NCBI RefSeq assembly: GCF_003545695.1
Contig: NZ_QUZZ01000008.1
Coordinates: 62,001 to 126,000, forward strand
Reading direction: 5' to 3'
DNA: 64,000 nucleotides
Origin: Taibaiella helva
Lineage (GTDB): Bacteria; Bacteroidota; Bacteroidia; Chitinophagales; Chitinophagaceae
In this document: piece after piece, positions 9,397-20,085 of the stretch
How the letters are laid out: every line of letters starts with the position of its first letter
Numbering within the stretch: position 1 is the stretch's first letter
Made by a program: the position numbers and the translations under genes
The notes under the pieces: generated by a model
Told to the model about the DNA's origin: nothing
Databases searched by the model: none
What the model saw: the letters and a program-made list of their open reading frames with translations, nothing else

Positions 9397-10068
9397 CTAC
9401 TCCCCGTCATCAGGCTTGGCGCCGGGAAGCCTTTTCTTGAGAAAGGTGATCTGCCCGCGATGATTGGATTCATGCTCGCATACATGGAACCATTTCCAGT
9501 AAGTATTGACCGGTTGTCCGGGCTTTGACCATACCGGGTCTTTAGCCAGCAGCCATGCATCATCCCTTTTCCTGAATTCTTCCAGCGTATGCGTCCTTAC
9601 CGAGCCAATGAGGTCAAGGTAGTATTGCGCGTCTTTTCCCTTGATTGTTGTCCGGCCTTCCTTGCCGAGGGACATGCCGGCATGCCATAGCTTGTGCTCT
9701 TCTGCGTTAAATTCCTGCCGGCCTTCGAAGGTATTGATCTGGTAATATTTTTCTACGGCGCCCAGGTGCATCACCAGCGCGCCAATGGTATTGGCATGAC
9801 CGTCGTGCAGGTAATCCAGCTGTTCCTGCGTCAATGATTTGATTGACTTGATAATGGTATCCCGGTTATAGTTGAGCATCGATACCAGCGTGCCGATCTG
9901 CGGTGTATAGCCTTTTAAAGGGCCGATCGTCAGCAAACCCTCCTCCTGCTCTTCGGGTAGTGCGGCAAGGGTACGGTTTCCCAGCCGACCGAAGAGCGTA
10001 AGGCCAAGGGTGAGCGCAGCCGAGGTTTTGAGAAAATTTCTGCGACCGGATGGATGGTGTGTGGTCAT
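9397..10068 (-). CDS. DinB-like protein with Tat-type signal
   Basis: Protein of 223 residues. The start at 10068 is chosen because it places a twin-arginine-type signal (SGRRNFLKTSAALTLGLTLFGRL) at the N-terminus; a longer reading from 10110 would bury it. The mature part is the helical DinB/YfiT-type fold: GTLVSMLNYNRDTIIKSIKSL, a HDGHANTIGALVMHLGAVEKYY helix with His, and WKWFHVCEHESNHRGQITFLKKRL with the His pair used for metal binding in this superfamily. The function is unknown; members are often thiol-dependent transferases. Confidence 0.75.
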   Translation of the reverse strand: MTTHHPSGRRNFLKTSAALTLGLTLFGRLGNRTLAALPEEQEEGLLTIGPLKGYTPQIGTLVSMLNYNRDTIIKSIKSLTQEQLDYLHDGHANTIGALVMHLGAVEKYYQINTFEGRQEFNAEEHKLWHAGMSLGKEGRTTIKGKDAQYYLDLIGSVRTHTLEEFRKRDDAWLLAKDPVWSKPGQPVNTYWKWFHVCEHESNHRGQITFLKKRLPGAKPDDGE

Positions 10069-10131
10069 AATGGGTGTTTTAGATGTGCGGCTAAGGTAAG
10101 GCATTCCCATGTTCAGAAATTCTTAAAAGAG

Positions 10132-10159
10132 CAAAGGCCCCGGATCGCCGGGGCCTTTG
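10132..10159 (-). terminator. Terminator of groES-groEL
   Basis: 12-bp stem CAAAGGCCCCGG with CCGGGGCCTTTG and a four-base loop; on the minus strand it runs into a short T-rich stretch. It follows the groEL stop at 10187. Confidence 0.75.
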
Positions 10160-10186
10160 TATTGTATATCAAGTATGAGGACCGGA

Positions 10187-11833
<1,647 letters not shown>

Positions 11834-11923
11834 TCAGAATTTAAAAGGGAAAATTCAAAAAAATGAGATTGAAATGCAGAAAGACCTTTGGTCCTATTGC
11901 ATTTTTTAATTTTTCATTTTGCG

Positions 11924-12205
11924 TTAAACAATTGCCAGGATGTCGCTTTCGCGCATGATGATCAGGTCTTCGCCCTCGATGGTGATCTCGGTGCCGGCAT
12001 ATTTGCCGTATAGCACAGTGTCGCCGGCTTTAACGGTTACGGGCTCGTCTTTTTTACCAGGACCTGCGGCTACAACAATACCACGTTGCGGTTTTTCTTT
12101 AGCGGTATCGGGGATGATGATGCCACCTGCAGTTTTCGTTTCGGCGGCAGCCGGTTTTACGATCACTCTGTCGTGAAGCGGGGTAATGCTAGCTTTCTTA
12201 GCCAT
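11924..12205 (-). CDS. groES: Co-chaperonin GroES
   Basis: Co-chaperonin of 93 residues, the usual length. It has the characteristic start [13 protein letters not shown], the mobile loop [19 protein letters not shown] that contacts GroEL, and the C-terminal [17 protein letters not shown]. Heptameric GroES caps the GroEL cavity. It leads the operon with groEL. I see no CIRCE element (HrcA operator) in the upstream region. Confidence 0.99.
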   Translation of the reverse strand: MAKKASITPLHDRVIVKPAAAETKTAGGIIIPDTAKEKPQRGIVVAAGPGKKDEPVTVKAGDTVLYGKYAGTEITIEGEDLIIMRESDILAIV

Positions 12206-12510
12206 AAGAAGATTGATTATAGATATTAAATTGTTTGGAAATGTATCGTGCAGCGGCTGAGCTTACAGCCCTGCAATACTTGTCGCCCACCAAAAATGTG
12301 CCAACCAGGAAATCTTGCCAATTTTTCAGGAATTGCCGTCACTATGTGAAAATGACAGTCAAATTTACACACCAATATCCGCTAACTGACAGAAGGAAGC
12401 GTTTTTCTTTTTTCTGCCGACAAATAACCGGCCGGGATGCGCGTATGTGAAAGCGAAATAAGGTTCTGGAACGGCATCGTTACTTTTACACCGAATACAA
12501 ACGACCATAT
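12206..12510. other. Intergenic region between groES and a lipoprotein gene
   Basis: About 300 bases between divergent genes. On the minus strand CATTTTTG (12290-12297) is one base off the Bacteroidota -7 consensus and could drive groES-groEL. On the plus strand TACTTTTA (12481-12488) is one base off and could drive the gene at 12511. Nothing else is seen. Confidence 0.4.
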
Positions 12511-12990
12511 ATGAAAAAAAGCATTTTTATCCTTGCTGCGGCGATCCTCTGCCTGATGGCCTCCTGCAACCAGATGAGCGAAAAGAAGTATAATGATACA
12601 GTGGCAAATATGTATCAGGGGTACGCCAGCGCATTCACAGCAAAAATGTCGACTTTCGGCAGCAGTGATAATAAAGAGCAGGCTATGGCCGACCTGAAAA
12701 GCATGGCGAAAACCACCGATAGCTGTATCGGGGTGATGAACGGCCTTAAGCCCTCCGAAGATGCGAAAGATTTTCACCAGAAAGTGCTGGGTATGTTCCA
12801 GCTGATTAAAACAGACTATGTGCCTGCGGCCGAAAAGCTGGTGAGCCTGAAGGGCAGCCAGGATATCGACGCTTATAACAATGCCGTAGAGCAATTCAAT
12901 CATGTGCTGACCCGTATCAATACCGAAGAGACCGCAACCCAGGCCGCACAGCGGGCCTATGCCTCCAAGGTGGGTATGAAGATCCAGTAA
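12511..12990 (+). CDS. Hypothetical helical lipoprotein
   Basis: Protein of 159 residues with a lipoprotein signal peptide (FILAAAILCLMASC, acylated Cys at residue 19). The mature part is predicted to be all-helical, rich in Lys, Gln and Ala, with pairs such as AMADLKSMAKTTDSCIGVMNGL and DAYNNAVEQFNHVLTRINTEE, so a helical bundle in the periplasm is likely. No family was recognised. A strong terminator follows. Confidence 0.75.
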   Translation: MKKSIFILAAAILCLMASCNQMSEKKYNDTVANMYQGYASAFTAKMSTFGSSDNKEQAMADLKSMAKTTDSCIGVMNGLKPSEDAKDFHQKVLGMFQLIKTDYVPAAEKLVSLKGSQDIDAYNNAVEQFNHVLTRINTEETATQAAQRAYASKVGMKIQ

Positions 12991-13004
12991 GAAATCAGGG
13001 ATAT

Positions 13005-13044
13005 AACAGGAATAGGTACGGCCAAGCCGTGCCTATTCCTGTTT
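13005..13044 (+). terminator. Terminator after the lipoprotein gene
   Basis: Stem AACAGGAATAGG-tACGGC paired with GCCGTg-CCTATTCCTGTT around a three-base loop, followed by TT. Confidence 0.85.
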
Positions 13045-13093
13045 AAGGACCCGGCCTTCACTACCGGTTAAGGCCCCATTACGGCATTTCGCT

Positions 13094-13101
13094 TATCTTT
13101 G
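13094..13101 (+). promoter_or_regulatory. -7 box of the fused E1 gene
   Basis: TATCTTTG matches TAnnTTTG exactly and lies 20 bases before the ATG at 13122. Confidence 0.6.
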
Positions 13102-13121
13102 CGCCGCACTAAATAAGAACC

Positions 13122-15173
13122 ATGCTTTCCAACGATATATTACTGAAAGCTTACCGCCTGATGATGACCGCGAGGGCGATGGCAGATATTTATGAAAATA
13201 ACCGGCCGGTTTGCAAGTATGTACACTCCACCTCAAGGGGACATGAAGCGATACAGCTGGCAACAGGCTTCCTGTTGAAGTCCTACGATTATGTGAGCCC
13301 TTACTACCGCGACGAAAGCCTGATGCTGGGCATGGGCTGGAGGCCTTATGAAATGATGCTGCAGCTGCTGGCCAAAGGCGATGACCCTTTTACCGGCGGA
13401 CGGGCTTATTACAACCATCCCAACAGTCGCAGGGACAATGTGCCGCAGATCATTCACCAGAGCAGCGCTACGGGTATGCAGGTGATCCCCACCACCGGTG
13501 TGGCGCAAGGAGTGGCTTATATCGAATCGCAGCAGCTGAAGGAATTCCCGCAGCCGCCGGTAGTGGTCTGCTCGCTGGGCGATGGCAGTGTAACGGAAGG
13601 TGAGGTGAGCGAAGCGTTCCAGTTTGCTGTGCTGAAGAAGCTGCCGGTGATCTACCTGGTGCAGGACAACGACTGGGGTATATCCGTCAGCAGCGACGAA
13701 GCGCGTACCATGGATGCTTACGAATATGCTGCCGGCTTTAAAGGCCTGGAGCGGGTGAGGGTCGATGGCAGCGATTTCGAGGCTTCTTATCAATGCATGC
13801 AGGATGCGATCGAATGGGTACGGAAAGAACGCAAGCCGATCCTGGTGCATGCCAGGGTACCCCTGCTGGGTCATCACACTTCGGGCGTACGCAAGGAATG
13901 GTACCGTACCGAAGAAGACCTGGCCAAGCATTATAAAGATGACCCCGGGCCTAAGCTGAGAGCGCTGCTGCTGAGCCGTGGCGTCAGCGAGACCGAACTG
14001 GATAAGATAGAAACAGAAGAGAAAGAATTTATACAAAGAGAATTCGACATGGCCGTAGCGGCGCCGGAGCCCGACCCGGCCACGGTATCCGACCATGTAT
14101 TTGCACCTACACCGGTTACAGAAGAGAAAGGCAACCGCAGCCCTGCAGGCAAGGAACGGACTGTGATGGTAGATGCTGCGCTGCATGCCGTGGAAGAGAT
14201 ACTGCGCAAATATCCCGAGGCGTTGTTCTTCGGGCAGGATGTAGGACGCAGGCTGGGCGGGGTGTTCCGCGAGGCGGCCACACTGGCCGATAAGTTCGGC
14301 GACGCGCGGGTGTTCAACACGGCGATCCAGGAAGCTTATATTATCGGTTCTACCGTAGGCCTGAGCGCGCTGGGATTGAAATCGATCGTGGAAGTGCAGT
14401 TTGCCGATTACATTTATCCTGGTCTGAACCAGCTGGTGACCGAGATCAGCAAATCCTGCTACCTGAGCTGCGGCAAGTTCCCTGTGAATATGATCGTCCG
14501 GGTACCGATAGGCGCCTATGGCGGCGGCGGCCCTTACCATAGCGGCAGCGTGGAAAGCACACTGGCTACGATCAAAGGCATCAAGATCGCTTATCCTTCC
14601 AATGCTGCCGATATGAAAGGACTGATGAAGGCTGCTTTCCTCGATCCCAACCCCGTGGTGATGCTGGAGCATAAAGGTCTTTACTGGAGCAAGGTGCCTG
14701 GCACCGACGAAGCACGGACCATAGAGCCCGACGAGGATTATGTGCTGCCCTTCGGCAAAGGCAACGTGGTGCTGGCGGCCGATGAAGAGCAGGTTGCCAG
14801 CGGCAACTCACTTTGCATCATTACTTATGGTATGGGCGTTTACTGGGCCAAGGCCGCGGCCAGGCACTTCCCCGGCAGCGTGGAGATCATCGATCTGCGC
14901 ACGCTTTATCCCCTGGACGAAGCGCTGGTGTATGAAACGGTGACACGTCATGGCAAGTGCATTGTGCTTACCGAAGAACAGCTGAACAACTCTTTCTGCG
15001 AAGCGCTTTCGGGCAAAATCGCACAGCATTGCTTCCGCAACCTGGATGCGCCGGTACAGACCATCGGCGCGCTGAACCTGCCGGCGGTACCCATGAATAC
15101 CGGCCTGGAAGCCGCAATGCTGCCCAATGCCGATAAGGTGAAGGAGAAAATAGAATGGTTGCTGAATTATTAA
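13122..15173 (+). CDS. 2-oxoacid dehydrogenase E1, fused alpha and beta subunits
   Basis: Thiamine-diphosphate enzyme of 683 residues in which both E1 subunits of a branched-chain or related 2-oxoacid dehydrogenase are joined in one chain. The alpha half (about residues 1-330) carries the ThDP motif LGDGSVTEGE near 153 with the closing Asn in VQDNDWGIS. The beta half starts near residue 345 (MVDAALHAVEEILRKYP) and shows GQDVGRRLGGVFR, NTAIQEAYIIGSTVGLS, YGGGGPYHSGS and MLEHKGLYW. Such fusions are common in Bacteroidota and usually annotated as 2-oxoisovalerate dehydrogenase E1. No E2 or E3 gene is nearby. A separate pdhA lies at 29412, so this enzyme probably serves a different substrate. Confidence 0.93.
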   Translation: MLSNDILLKAYRLMMTARAMADIYENNRPVCKYVHSTSRGHEAIQLATGFLLKSYDYVSPYYRDESLMLGMGWRPYEMMLQLLAKGDDPFTGGRAYYNHPNSRRDNVPQIIHQSSATGMQVIPTTGVAQGVAYIESQQLKEFPQPPVVVCSLGDGSVTEGEVSEAFQFAVLKKLPVIYLVQDNDWGISVSSDEARTMDAYEYAAGFKGLERVRVDGSDFEASYQCMQDAIEWVRKERKPILVHARVPLLGHHTSGVRKEWYRTEEDLAKHYKDDPGPKLRALLLSRGVSETELDKIETEEKEFIQREFDMAVAAPEPDPATVSDHVFAPTPVTEEKGNRSPAGKERTVMVDAALHAVEEILRKYPEALFFGQDVGRRLGGVFREAATLADKFGDARVFNTAIQEAYIIGSTVGLSALGLKSIVEVQFADYIYPGLNQLVTEISKSCYLSCGKFPVNMIVRVPIGAYGGGGPYHSGSVESTLATIKGIKIAYPSNAADMKGLMKAAFLDPNPVVMLEHKGLYWSKVPGTDEARTIEPDEDYVLPFGKGNVVLAADEEQVASGNSLCIITYGMGVYWAKAAARHFPGSVEIIDLRTLYPLDEALVYETVTRHGKCIVLTEEQLNNSFCEALSGKIAQHCFRNLDAPVQTIGALNLPAVPMNTGLEAAMLPNADKVKEKIEWLLNY

Positions 15174-15188
15174 AAGCAAATAGATAGC

Positions 15189-15220
15189 AAATGCCCCGGT
15201 CTAAACCGGGGCATTTTTTT
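15189..15220 (+). terminator. Terminator of the fused E1 gene
   Basis: 12-bp stem AAATGCCCCGGT paired with ACCGGGGCATTT, loop of four, followed by a run of T. Confidence 0.9.
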
Positions 15221-15264
15221 GGATTCAGATGCTGTCGCATCGGGCTGTGATACCTTGATAAATT

Positions 15265-15292
15265 AAAAGCCTGCGGTCCTCCGCAGGCTTTT
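15265..15292 (-). terminator. Terminator of the PNGase F-related gene
   Basis: Perfect 12-bp stem AAAAGCCTGCGG with CCGCAGGCTTTT around a four-base loop. It lies downstream of the minus-strand gene ending at 15318 and may act on both strands. Confidence 0.8.
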
Positions 15293-15317
15293 ATGTTGAT
15301 TATGATTTATAGTGAGA

Positions 15318-18300
15318 TCACTGTACCACGATCTTCTTCACCGCCGAAGCATTGCCGCTGCTCATGCGCATCAGGTAAACGCCGGCAGGCAGCTTCGTGG
15401 TGCAAGGCACTTTAGTCATGCTGCCCATGCAGCTTACTTGCTGCGACCATACCTTCTGCCCCACAGCATTGGACAGCTCCAGGTCTACTTTACCGTTGAA
15501 GCCCTGCATCTGCACCGTGAAGCTTCCGCTGTTGGGATTGGGATAAACCAGCACATCCCTGTTCAGGTCGATCTCGGGCAGGCTAAGGCCGAATACAACA
15601 GTGAATGCATAAAAGACCTGTGCGCCAAAATCGGCCTCAAACTTCTTGAGTTCTGTGCCGTTGGTACCATCGATCAGGGACAGGCTGCCTTCGCCCTGGT
15701 TGGGATTGGCCCACCATTTCAGCCCGTCATTACCGGCATCGTCCAGCACCAGGGTATAGCAGCCCCAAGGCAGGGTAAGGGTATCGAGATAAGTGGTATT
15801 GGCCGTCAGGCCGCTGCGCTCGAGCACCACATTGCCGTCGCTGCTGCGGATACGCAGGGTATTTTCCTGGGGCGCAGCATTGGTAACGAATTTCACCACC
15901 ACCTTATCGTTAGGTAGTATATCGGGTATGTTGTAAGCGGAGCTGGCTTCATCGTTGCCGGCATATTCGTCGGTACCGCCATTGGCGCCGGCGATGCGGG
16001 CGATGAATCGGTTGCCCTGGTCGCCGTTCCAGAAGGCAAGGCTGCTGATGGGTAGGTCCACTTTAGCAGTATCCAGGAACTTAAGGTTGCCGGTCCAGTT
16101 AAGGGTTTCTTCCATGCCGCCGGACACTTTGTATTTGATTACCGCAGAAGTAAGCGGGTTCTTACCCGCATTGCGGATGATGACCTGCGGGGTATGGCAA
16201 ATGGGGTTGATCCTTGACAAGGCGAACGCATCGCTGGGCTTGAGGATGTCGTACAGCTCTGCGTCATTGTTCCTGCCCGGTGTTTTGTATTCGATCACCT
16301 GGAGGCCTACATCGTAAACACCGTTGCCCAGGTTGGGGTTACCGGCCGGAACAGGCGCGATCGCATAGTCGAGATTGATAGCGCTGCCGGAAATATTTTC
16401 AGTTACATTATAGTCATGGCCCACGATAATATCGCCGGGACACCAGCCTTCCCTGTCATACACCCAGGTGCCGCCCTGCGGATAGATGGGGTTGAGCCCA
16501 CAATCGCTGCGCTGGATGCGGAACGGATGGATGACTTGTCCGTTGGATTTGTAATAATGGTCGTTGTACATGAACTCGCAGCAGCCGTTGGGGTAGTTGG
16601 GCCCGCTGTTCTCGGCGCCGCCATGGCCGGTAATGTAGGACCGGAACTTTACCTGTCCTGTATTGGCGTCCAGCGGTATGGTCAGCGGCCTGAGCGCCGT
16701 ATCTGCCGCCAGGGCACCGTATTTGTACTGGTTCCAACCCTTGCCCCAGGGTTGGTTGATGCGGTTAACCACTGCTGGTGGGTCGCCTTTAATAAACGCA
16801 AACTTCACATCCTGTATCTCCTGGGTGCCACCTACTTCGAGATCTACTGTATCCTGCAGCAGGGGATAGTAATCGGTAACATCATAGATACGGGTGCGGC
16901 CGCCGCCGAGATCGAGCCGGATGCCGTAGGGCGATATGCTGCGGCCGATCTCGTATTTTACCGTATTGCTGTACCAGCGTTTGTTCCGGTTGTAATAAAC
17001 AGAATCCATAATGTTGGGTACCGAATCGGTAAGCACACCGTTGGTATAACGGTAGCTGTAGGGATGTGTCCAGAGGTAACGGGTACCGGTAATCAGCGCA
17101 GGATTGGCCGGGTCTTCATCATTGATGACATAATCACCATCGGGATTACCATAGAAATTAACAATGCTGGGCTGATTATAGATCGTATCGGTTACCAGCA
17201 CTGAATCCAGGTGGGCGTTATAGGTGTATTGCTCTACCTGGATCTGGGGCCGCCAGTACAATTTCTGAGCATTGTAGTAATAATCGGCAGGTTTTACCGG
17301 TCGCCACCACAGGTTGCCATGCAGGTGTCCCGGCGGCTGCGACGCTGCCGAAAAATCAGGTACGTCAAGGCCGGCGCCGCCATTGAGGCGGTAATCGCCT
17401 TTCAGGTGGGCATATTGCGGATGCGCCGGAGTAACATCCTGGCCGATCCATACCTGTAGCTCGGCCTGGCTCAGCACCTTATCCCATACCCGCAGGTGAG
17501 AAAGACGGCCCAGGAGGTTGGCGCCATTATCGCCCCATTGTCCCAACAGGAAATCCCGTGTGGCAGGTGTATTGATACTGGTCTTACGGCGCTGCTGAAT
17601 CAGGACGCCGTTCACATAGACCCGTATGGTATCGTTGCCGAAGGTGACCGCAAGGTGCTTCCATACCTTCTTCAGGTTAGGACCAGTGAAGGTAAAATCG
17701 TTGGAGCCCCAGAAGTTGAACTTGTAATTATTGTCAGGGCTGGTGGTCAGGAAGCTGAAGTCCTTGTTGTTGCTCCAGAGGCTGCCAGCGCTGAATACCG
17801 CGCCCCAGCCGGTCTGGAAGGAATCAACCCTTACCCATACTTCATAGGTGCGGGCACTGTTGCCGCCGGACAGGTTCAGGGCCTTGTCAAATTGCACATT
17901 GCCTCCCATGTTCTGAAAAGCGCTGATGCTGTAGTTGCCTGTAGTGCTGAATAAGCCGCTGGCCTGGGGCGTGGTATTACCCATCAGCATATTGGCCGTA
18001 CCGGGAGCCGGGTTGTTGTAGGAGAAGTCGATGAGCAGGTTGCTGGTGCCGTTCCATGCAAAAGGTTGATTGAACCGGAAGTTGTTCCAGCCTGCAGCAG
18101 TGATTACGCTATTATAATGATAGCTTTTGGTCAGCGTGTCTTCCGTCATGGCAGTTACCCCAAAGCTATCCACCGGTACTTGCCTGATGCGGATACGCAG
18201 GTCATTGAGCATAGCACTATTGCCCTGGAAATTGAGCTTAATACCGGTAATGTTACCGGCGGTAAGCCCGGCTGCCGCCAGCTCACCGGCTTTCCATATA

Positions 18301-18809
18301 AACTGGCTGCGCTCATTGCCTGCCGCCAGGTTGAAGGGATGAGGCATGGCCGTAGTCGCGGTGCCAACCGTAAAACTATTGCCGCCGGTGATGTTATCGA
18401 TCACCGTATTGTACAGGTAATAGCGGTTAATATCGTATTGCGGCTGCGGACTATAAGGAAGCGTATCTACATTGCCCCGGCCTTCTATTGTGAAGTACCT
18501 GCCGTTTTGCAATGTAGAATCCAGCTTGCCGCGATGGTCGTAGATGCTGTTGAAGTAGATATAATCCCATTCGCCGCAGGCATAGTTGCCATCGCCCGAT
18601 TTATTGGGATAACATTTGATGTTGAAAAACATCAGGATCTTCCGGTAGCTTTCGTCTGCCGTAGGGAAATGGAATTTGGCCCTGCGCGTCCACAGGGAAT
18701 CGAAGGTGTAAGTTTGCACCCATGTGGTATCCTGGGCTTTTACCTTCATGGAAGGCAGCAGGAAGAAGATACCGGCCGCCAGTAGAAAATAGTTGAGCTG
18801 CTTCATCAT
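15318..18809 (-). CDS. PNGase F-related secreted protein with LamG and T9SS type A domains
   Basis: Secreted multi-domain protein of 1163 residues. A signal peptide ends near MKVKAQD. An N-terminal domain (KCYPNKSGDGNYACGEWDY) is followed by a LamG/concanavalin A-like lectin domain (about 320-450: FSFLTTSPDNNYKFNFWG, WKHLAVTFGNDTIRVYVNG, LSHLRVWDKVLSQAEL). The central part (about 520-830) resembles the two-domain PNGase F fold, with GHGGAENSGPNYPNGCCEF, HPFRIQRSDCGLNPIYPQ and GTWVYDREGWCPGD. The end (VLVYPNPNSGSFTVQMQ ... LPAGVYLMRMSSG) is a type A T9SS sorting domain. PNGase F cleaves N-glycans from Asn; I could not confirm its catalytic acids here, so the activity is an inference. Confidence 0.82.
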   Translation of the reverse strand: MMKQLNYFLLAAGIFFLLPSMKVKAQDTTWVQTYTFDSLWTRRAKFHFPTADESYRKILMFFNIKCYPNKSGDGNYACGEWDYIYFNSIYDHRGKLDSTLQNGRYFTIEGRGNVDTLPYSPQPQYDINRYYLYNTVIDNITGGNSFTVGTATTAMPHPFNLAAGNERSQFIWKAGELAAAGLTAGNITGIKLNFQGNSAMLNDLRIRIRQVPVDSFGVTAMTEDTLTKSYHYNSVITAAGWNNFRFNQPFAWNGTSNLLIDFSYNNPAPGTANMLMGNTTPQASGLFSTTGNYSISAFQNMGGNVQFDKALNLSGGNSARTYEVWVRVDSFQTGWGAVFSAGSLWSNNKDFSFLTTSPDNNYKFNFWGSNDFTFTGPNLKKVWKHLAVTFGNDTIRVYVNGVLIQQRRKTSINTPATRDFLLGQWGDNGANLLGRLSHLRVWDKVLSQAELQVWIGQDVTPAHPQYAHLKGDYRLNGGAGLDVPDFSAASQPPGHLHGNLWWRPVKPADYYYNAQKLYWRPQIQVEQYTYNAHLDSVLVTDTIYNQPSIVNFYGNPDGDYVINDEDPANPALITGTRYLWTHPYSYRYTNGVLTDSVPNIMDSVYYNRNKRWYSNTVKYEIGRSISPYGIRLDLGGGRTRIYDVTDYYPLLQDTVDLEVGGTQEIQDVKFAFIKGDPPAVVNRINQPWGKGWNQYKYGALAADTALRPLTIPLDANTGQVKFRSYITGHGGAENSGPNYPNGCCEFMYNDHYYKSNGQVIHPFRIQRSDCGLNPIYPQGGTWVYDREGWCPGDIIVGHDYNVTENISGSAINLDYAIAPVPAGNPNLGNGVYDVGLQVIEYKTPGRNNDAELYDILKPSDAFALSRINPICHTPQVIIRNAGKNPLTSAVIKYKVSGGMEETLNWTGNLKFLDTAKVDLPISSLAFWNGDQGNRFIARIAGANGGTDEYAGNDEASSAYNIPDILPNDKVVVKFVTNAAPQENTLRIRSSDGNVVLERSGLTANTTYLDTLTLPWGCYTLVLDDAGNDGLKWWANPNQGEGSLSLIDGTNGTELKKFEADFGAQVFYAFTVVFGLSLPEIDLNRDVLVYPNPNSGSFTVQMQGFNGKVDLELSNAVGQKVWSQQVSCMGSMTKVPCTTKLPAGVYLMRMSSGNASAVKKIVVQ

Positions 18810-18883
18810 TTGATTATTTATCGATCGTTATCCCGAGGGAATAGGAAACATCGAATTTAAAAAAACCGGATGATGTAAAAAGC

Positions 18884-18917
18884 AAAAACAGCACCTACAT
18901 AAAGGTGCTGTTTTTTT
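18884..18917 (-). terminator. Terminator of the deoxyhypusine synthase-like gene
   Basis: 13-bp stem AAAAACAGCACCT with AGGTGCTGTTTTT, loop of six; T- or A-runs on both sides make it usable on either strand. Confidence 0.85.
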
Positions 18918-18938
18918 GTAACAATATATCTTTTGATT

Positions 18939-19913
18939 TTACCAGCCCAGGAGCCAGGCAAAGATCAGCGGTGCAACGATGGTTGCATCGCTTTCCACTA
19001 TGAATTTGGGTGTATGAATATCGAGCTTACCCCAGGTGATCTTTTCATTAGGCACCGCGCCGGAGTAAGAGCCGTAAGAGGTGGTGGAATCGGAGATCTG
19101 GCAGAAGTAAGACCAGAAGGGCACATCATGCCACTCGAGGTCCTGGTACATCATAGGCACTACGCAAATGGGGAAGTCTCCTGCAATACCGCCGCCGATC
19201 TGGAAGAAGCCCAGGCCTTTGCCGGTGCTCATTTCGCGGTACAGTTCGGTCAGCCATACCATATATTCGATGCCGCTTTTTACAGTGCTGGCTTTCAGCT
19301 CGCCTTTGATCACATAGCTCGCGAAGATGTTGCCGGTGGTGCTGTCTTCCCAGCCGGGGACAACGATGGGAATATTTTTTTGTGCAGCGGCAACAATCCA
19401 GCTGTCTTTGGGATCGATCTCGTAGTACTGCTCCAGCTCGCCGCTCAGCACTACTTTATACAGGAATTCATGTGGGAAAAAGCGTTCGCCTTTGGCTTCT
19501 GCTTCTTTCCATGCTTTCTCCAGGTGCTGCTGCAGGCGGCGGAAAGCTTCTTCTTCGGGGATGCAGGTGTCCGTTACACGATTATAGTGATTCTCCAGCA
19601 GATCCCATTCGTCCTGGGGGGTAAGGTCGCGGTAGTTGGGGACCCTTTTATAATGCGAGTGGGCCACCAGGTTCATGACATCTTCCTCCAGGTTGGCGCC
19701 GGTGCAGGAGATCAGGTGGATCTTATCCCGGCGGATCATTTCGGCCAGCGAAATGCCCAGCTCGGCAGTGCTCATGGCGCCGGCCAGGGAAACCAGCATT
19801 TTGCCGCCTTCGGCCAGGTGCGCTTCATAGCCCAGGGCTGCGTCCATCAAAGCAGCCGCATTGAAGTGGCGGTAGTGATGTTGTATAAACTGGGAAACGG
19901 GGCCTTTACTCAT
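18939..19913 (-). CDS. Deoxyhypusine synthase family protein
   Basis: Protein of 324 residues of the deoxyhypusine synthase family. The NAD-binding segments are visible (SLAGAMSTAELG, ISCTGANLEEDVMN, VPGWEDSTTGNIFAS, IGGGIAGDFP). The active-site Lys of the family, found in the WGK motif, is present as Lys296 (ITWGKLD), and it is followed by ESDATIVAPL. In archaea and eukaryotes the enzyme modifies aIF5A/eIF5A; bacteria lack that target, and bacterial members are thought to make homospermidine or other polyamine derivatives. The gene is monocistronic with its own -7 box and terminator. Confidence 0.9.
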   Translation of the reverse strand: MSKGPVSQFIQHHYRHFNAAALMDAALGYEAHLAEGGKMLVSLAGAMSTAELGISLAEMIRRDKIHLISCTGANLEEDVMNLVAHSHYKRVPNYRDLTPQDEWDLLENHYNRVTDTCIPEEEAFRRLQQHLEKAWKEAEAKGERFFPHEFLYKVVLSGELEQYYEIDPKDSWIVAAAQKNIPIVVPGWEDSTTGNIFASYVIKGELKASTVKSGIEYMVWLTELYREMSTGKGLGFFQIGGGIAGDFPICVVPMMYQDLEWHDVPFWSYFCQISDSTTSYGSYSGAVPNEKITWGKLDIHTPKFIVESDATIVAPLIFAWLLGW

Positions 19914-19953
19914 ATGTCGTCTTTAATTTTGAAGGGTGATTGTTTAAGCGCTG

Positions 19954-19961
19954 CAAAAGTA
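19954..19961 (-). promoter_or_regulatory. -7 box of the deoxyhypusine synthase-like gene
   Basis: TACTTTTG on the minus strand fits TAnnTTTG exactly, 40 bases upstream of the start at 19913. Confidence 0.6.
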
Positions 19962-20032
19962 AGCTTTTCCGGGAGGAGTATGCAGGAATAAGCTTAAAAC
20001 CTTATCCGGTGCGGAGGACGTTTTCAATGAAA

Positions 20033-20059
20033 AAGCTGCCGGGATGGGCCCGGCAGCTT
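20033..20059 (-). terminator. Terminator of the choice-of-anchor protein gene
   Basis: 11-bp stem AAGCTGCCGGG with CCCGGCAGCTT, five-base loop, followed on the minus strand by TTTTC. Confidence 0.75.
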
Positions 20060-20085
20060 GTATCGTTTTCGTTTCCGGCAGGATC

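Noticed and set aside
12206-12510. CIRCE operator upstream of groES
   Set aside because: Looked for the TTAGCACTC-N9-GAGTGCTAA inverted repeat and found nothing close.
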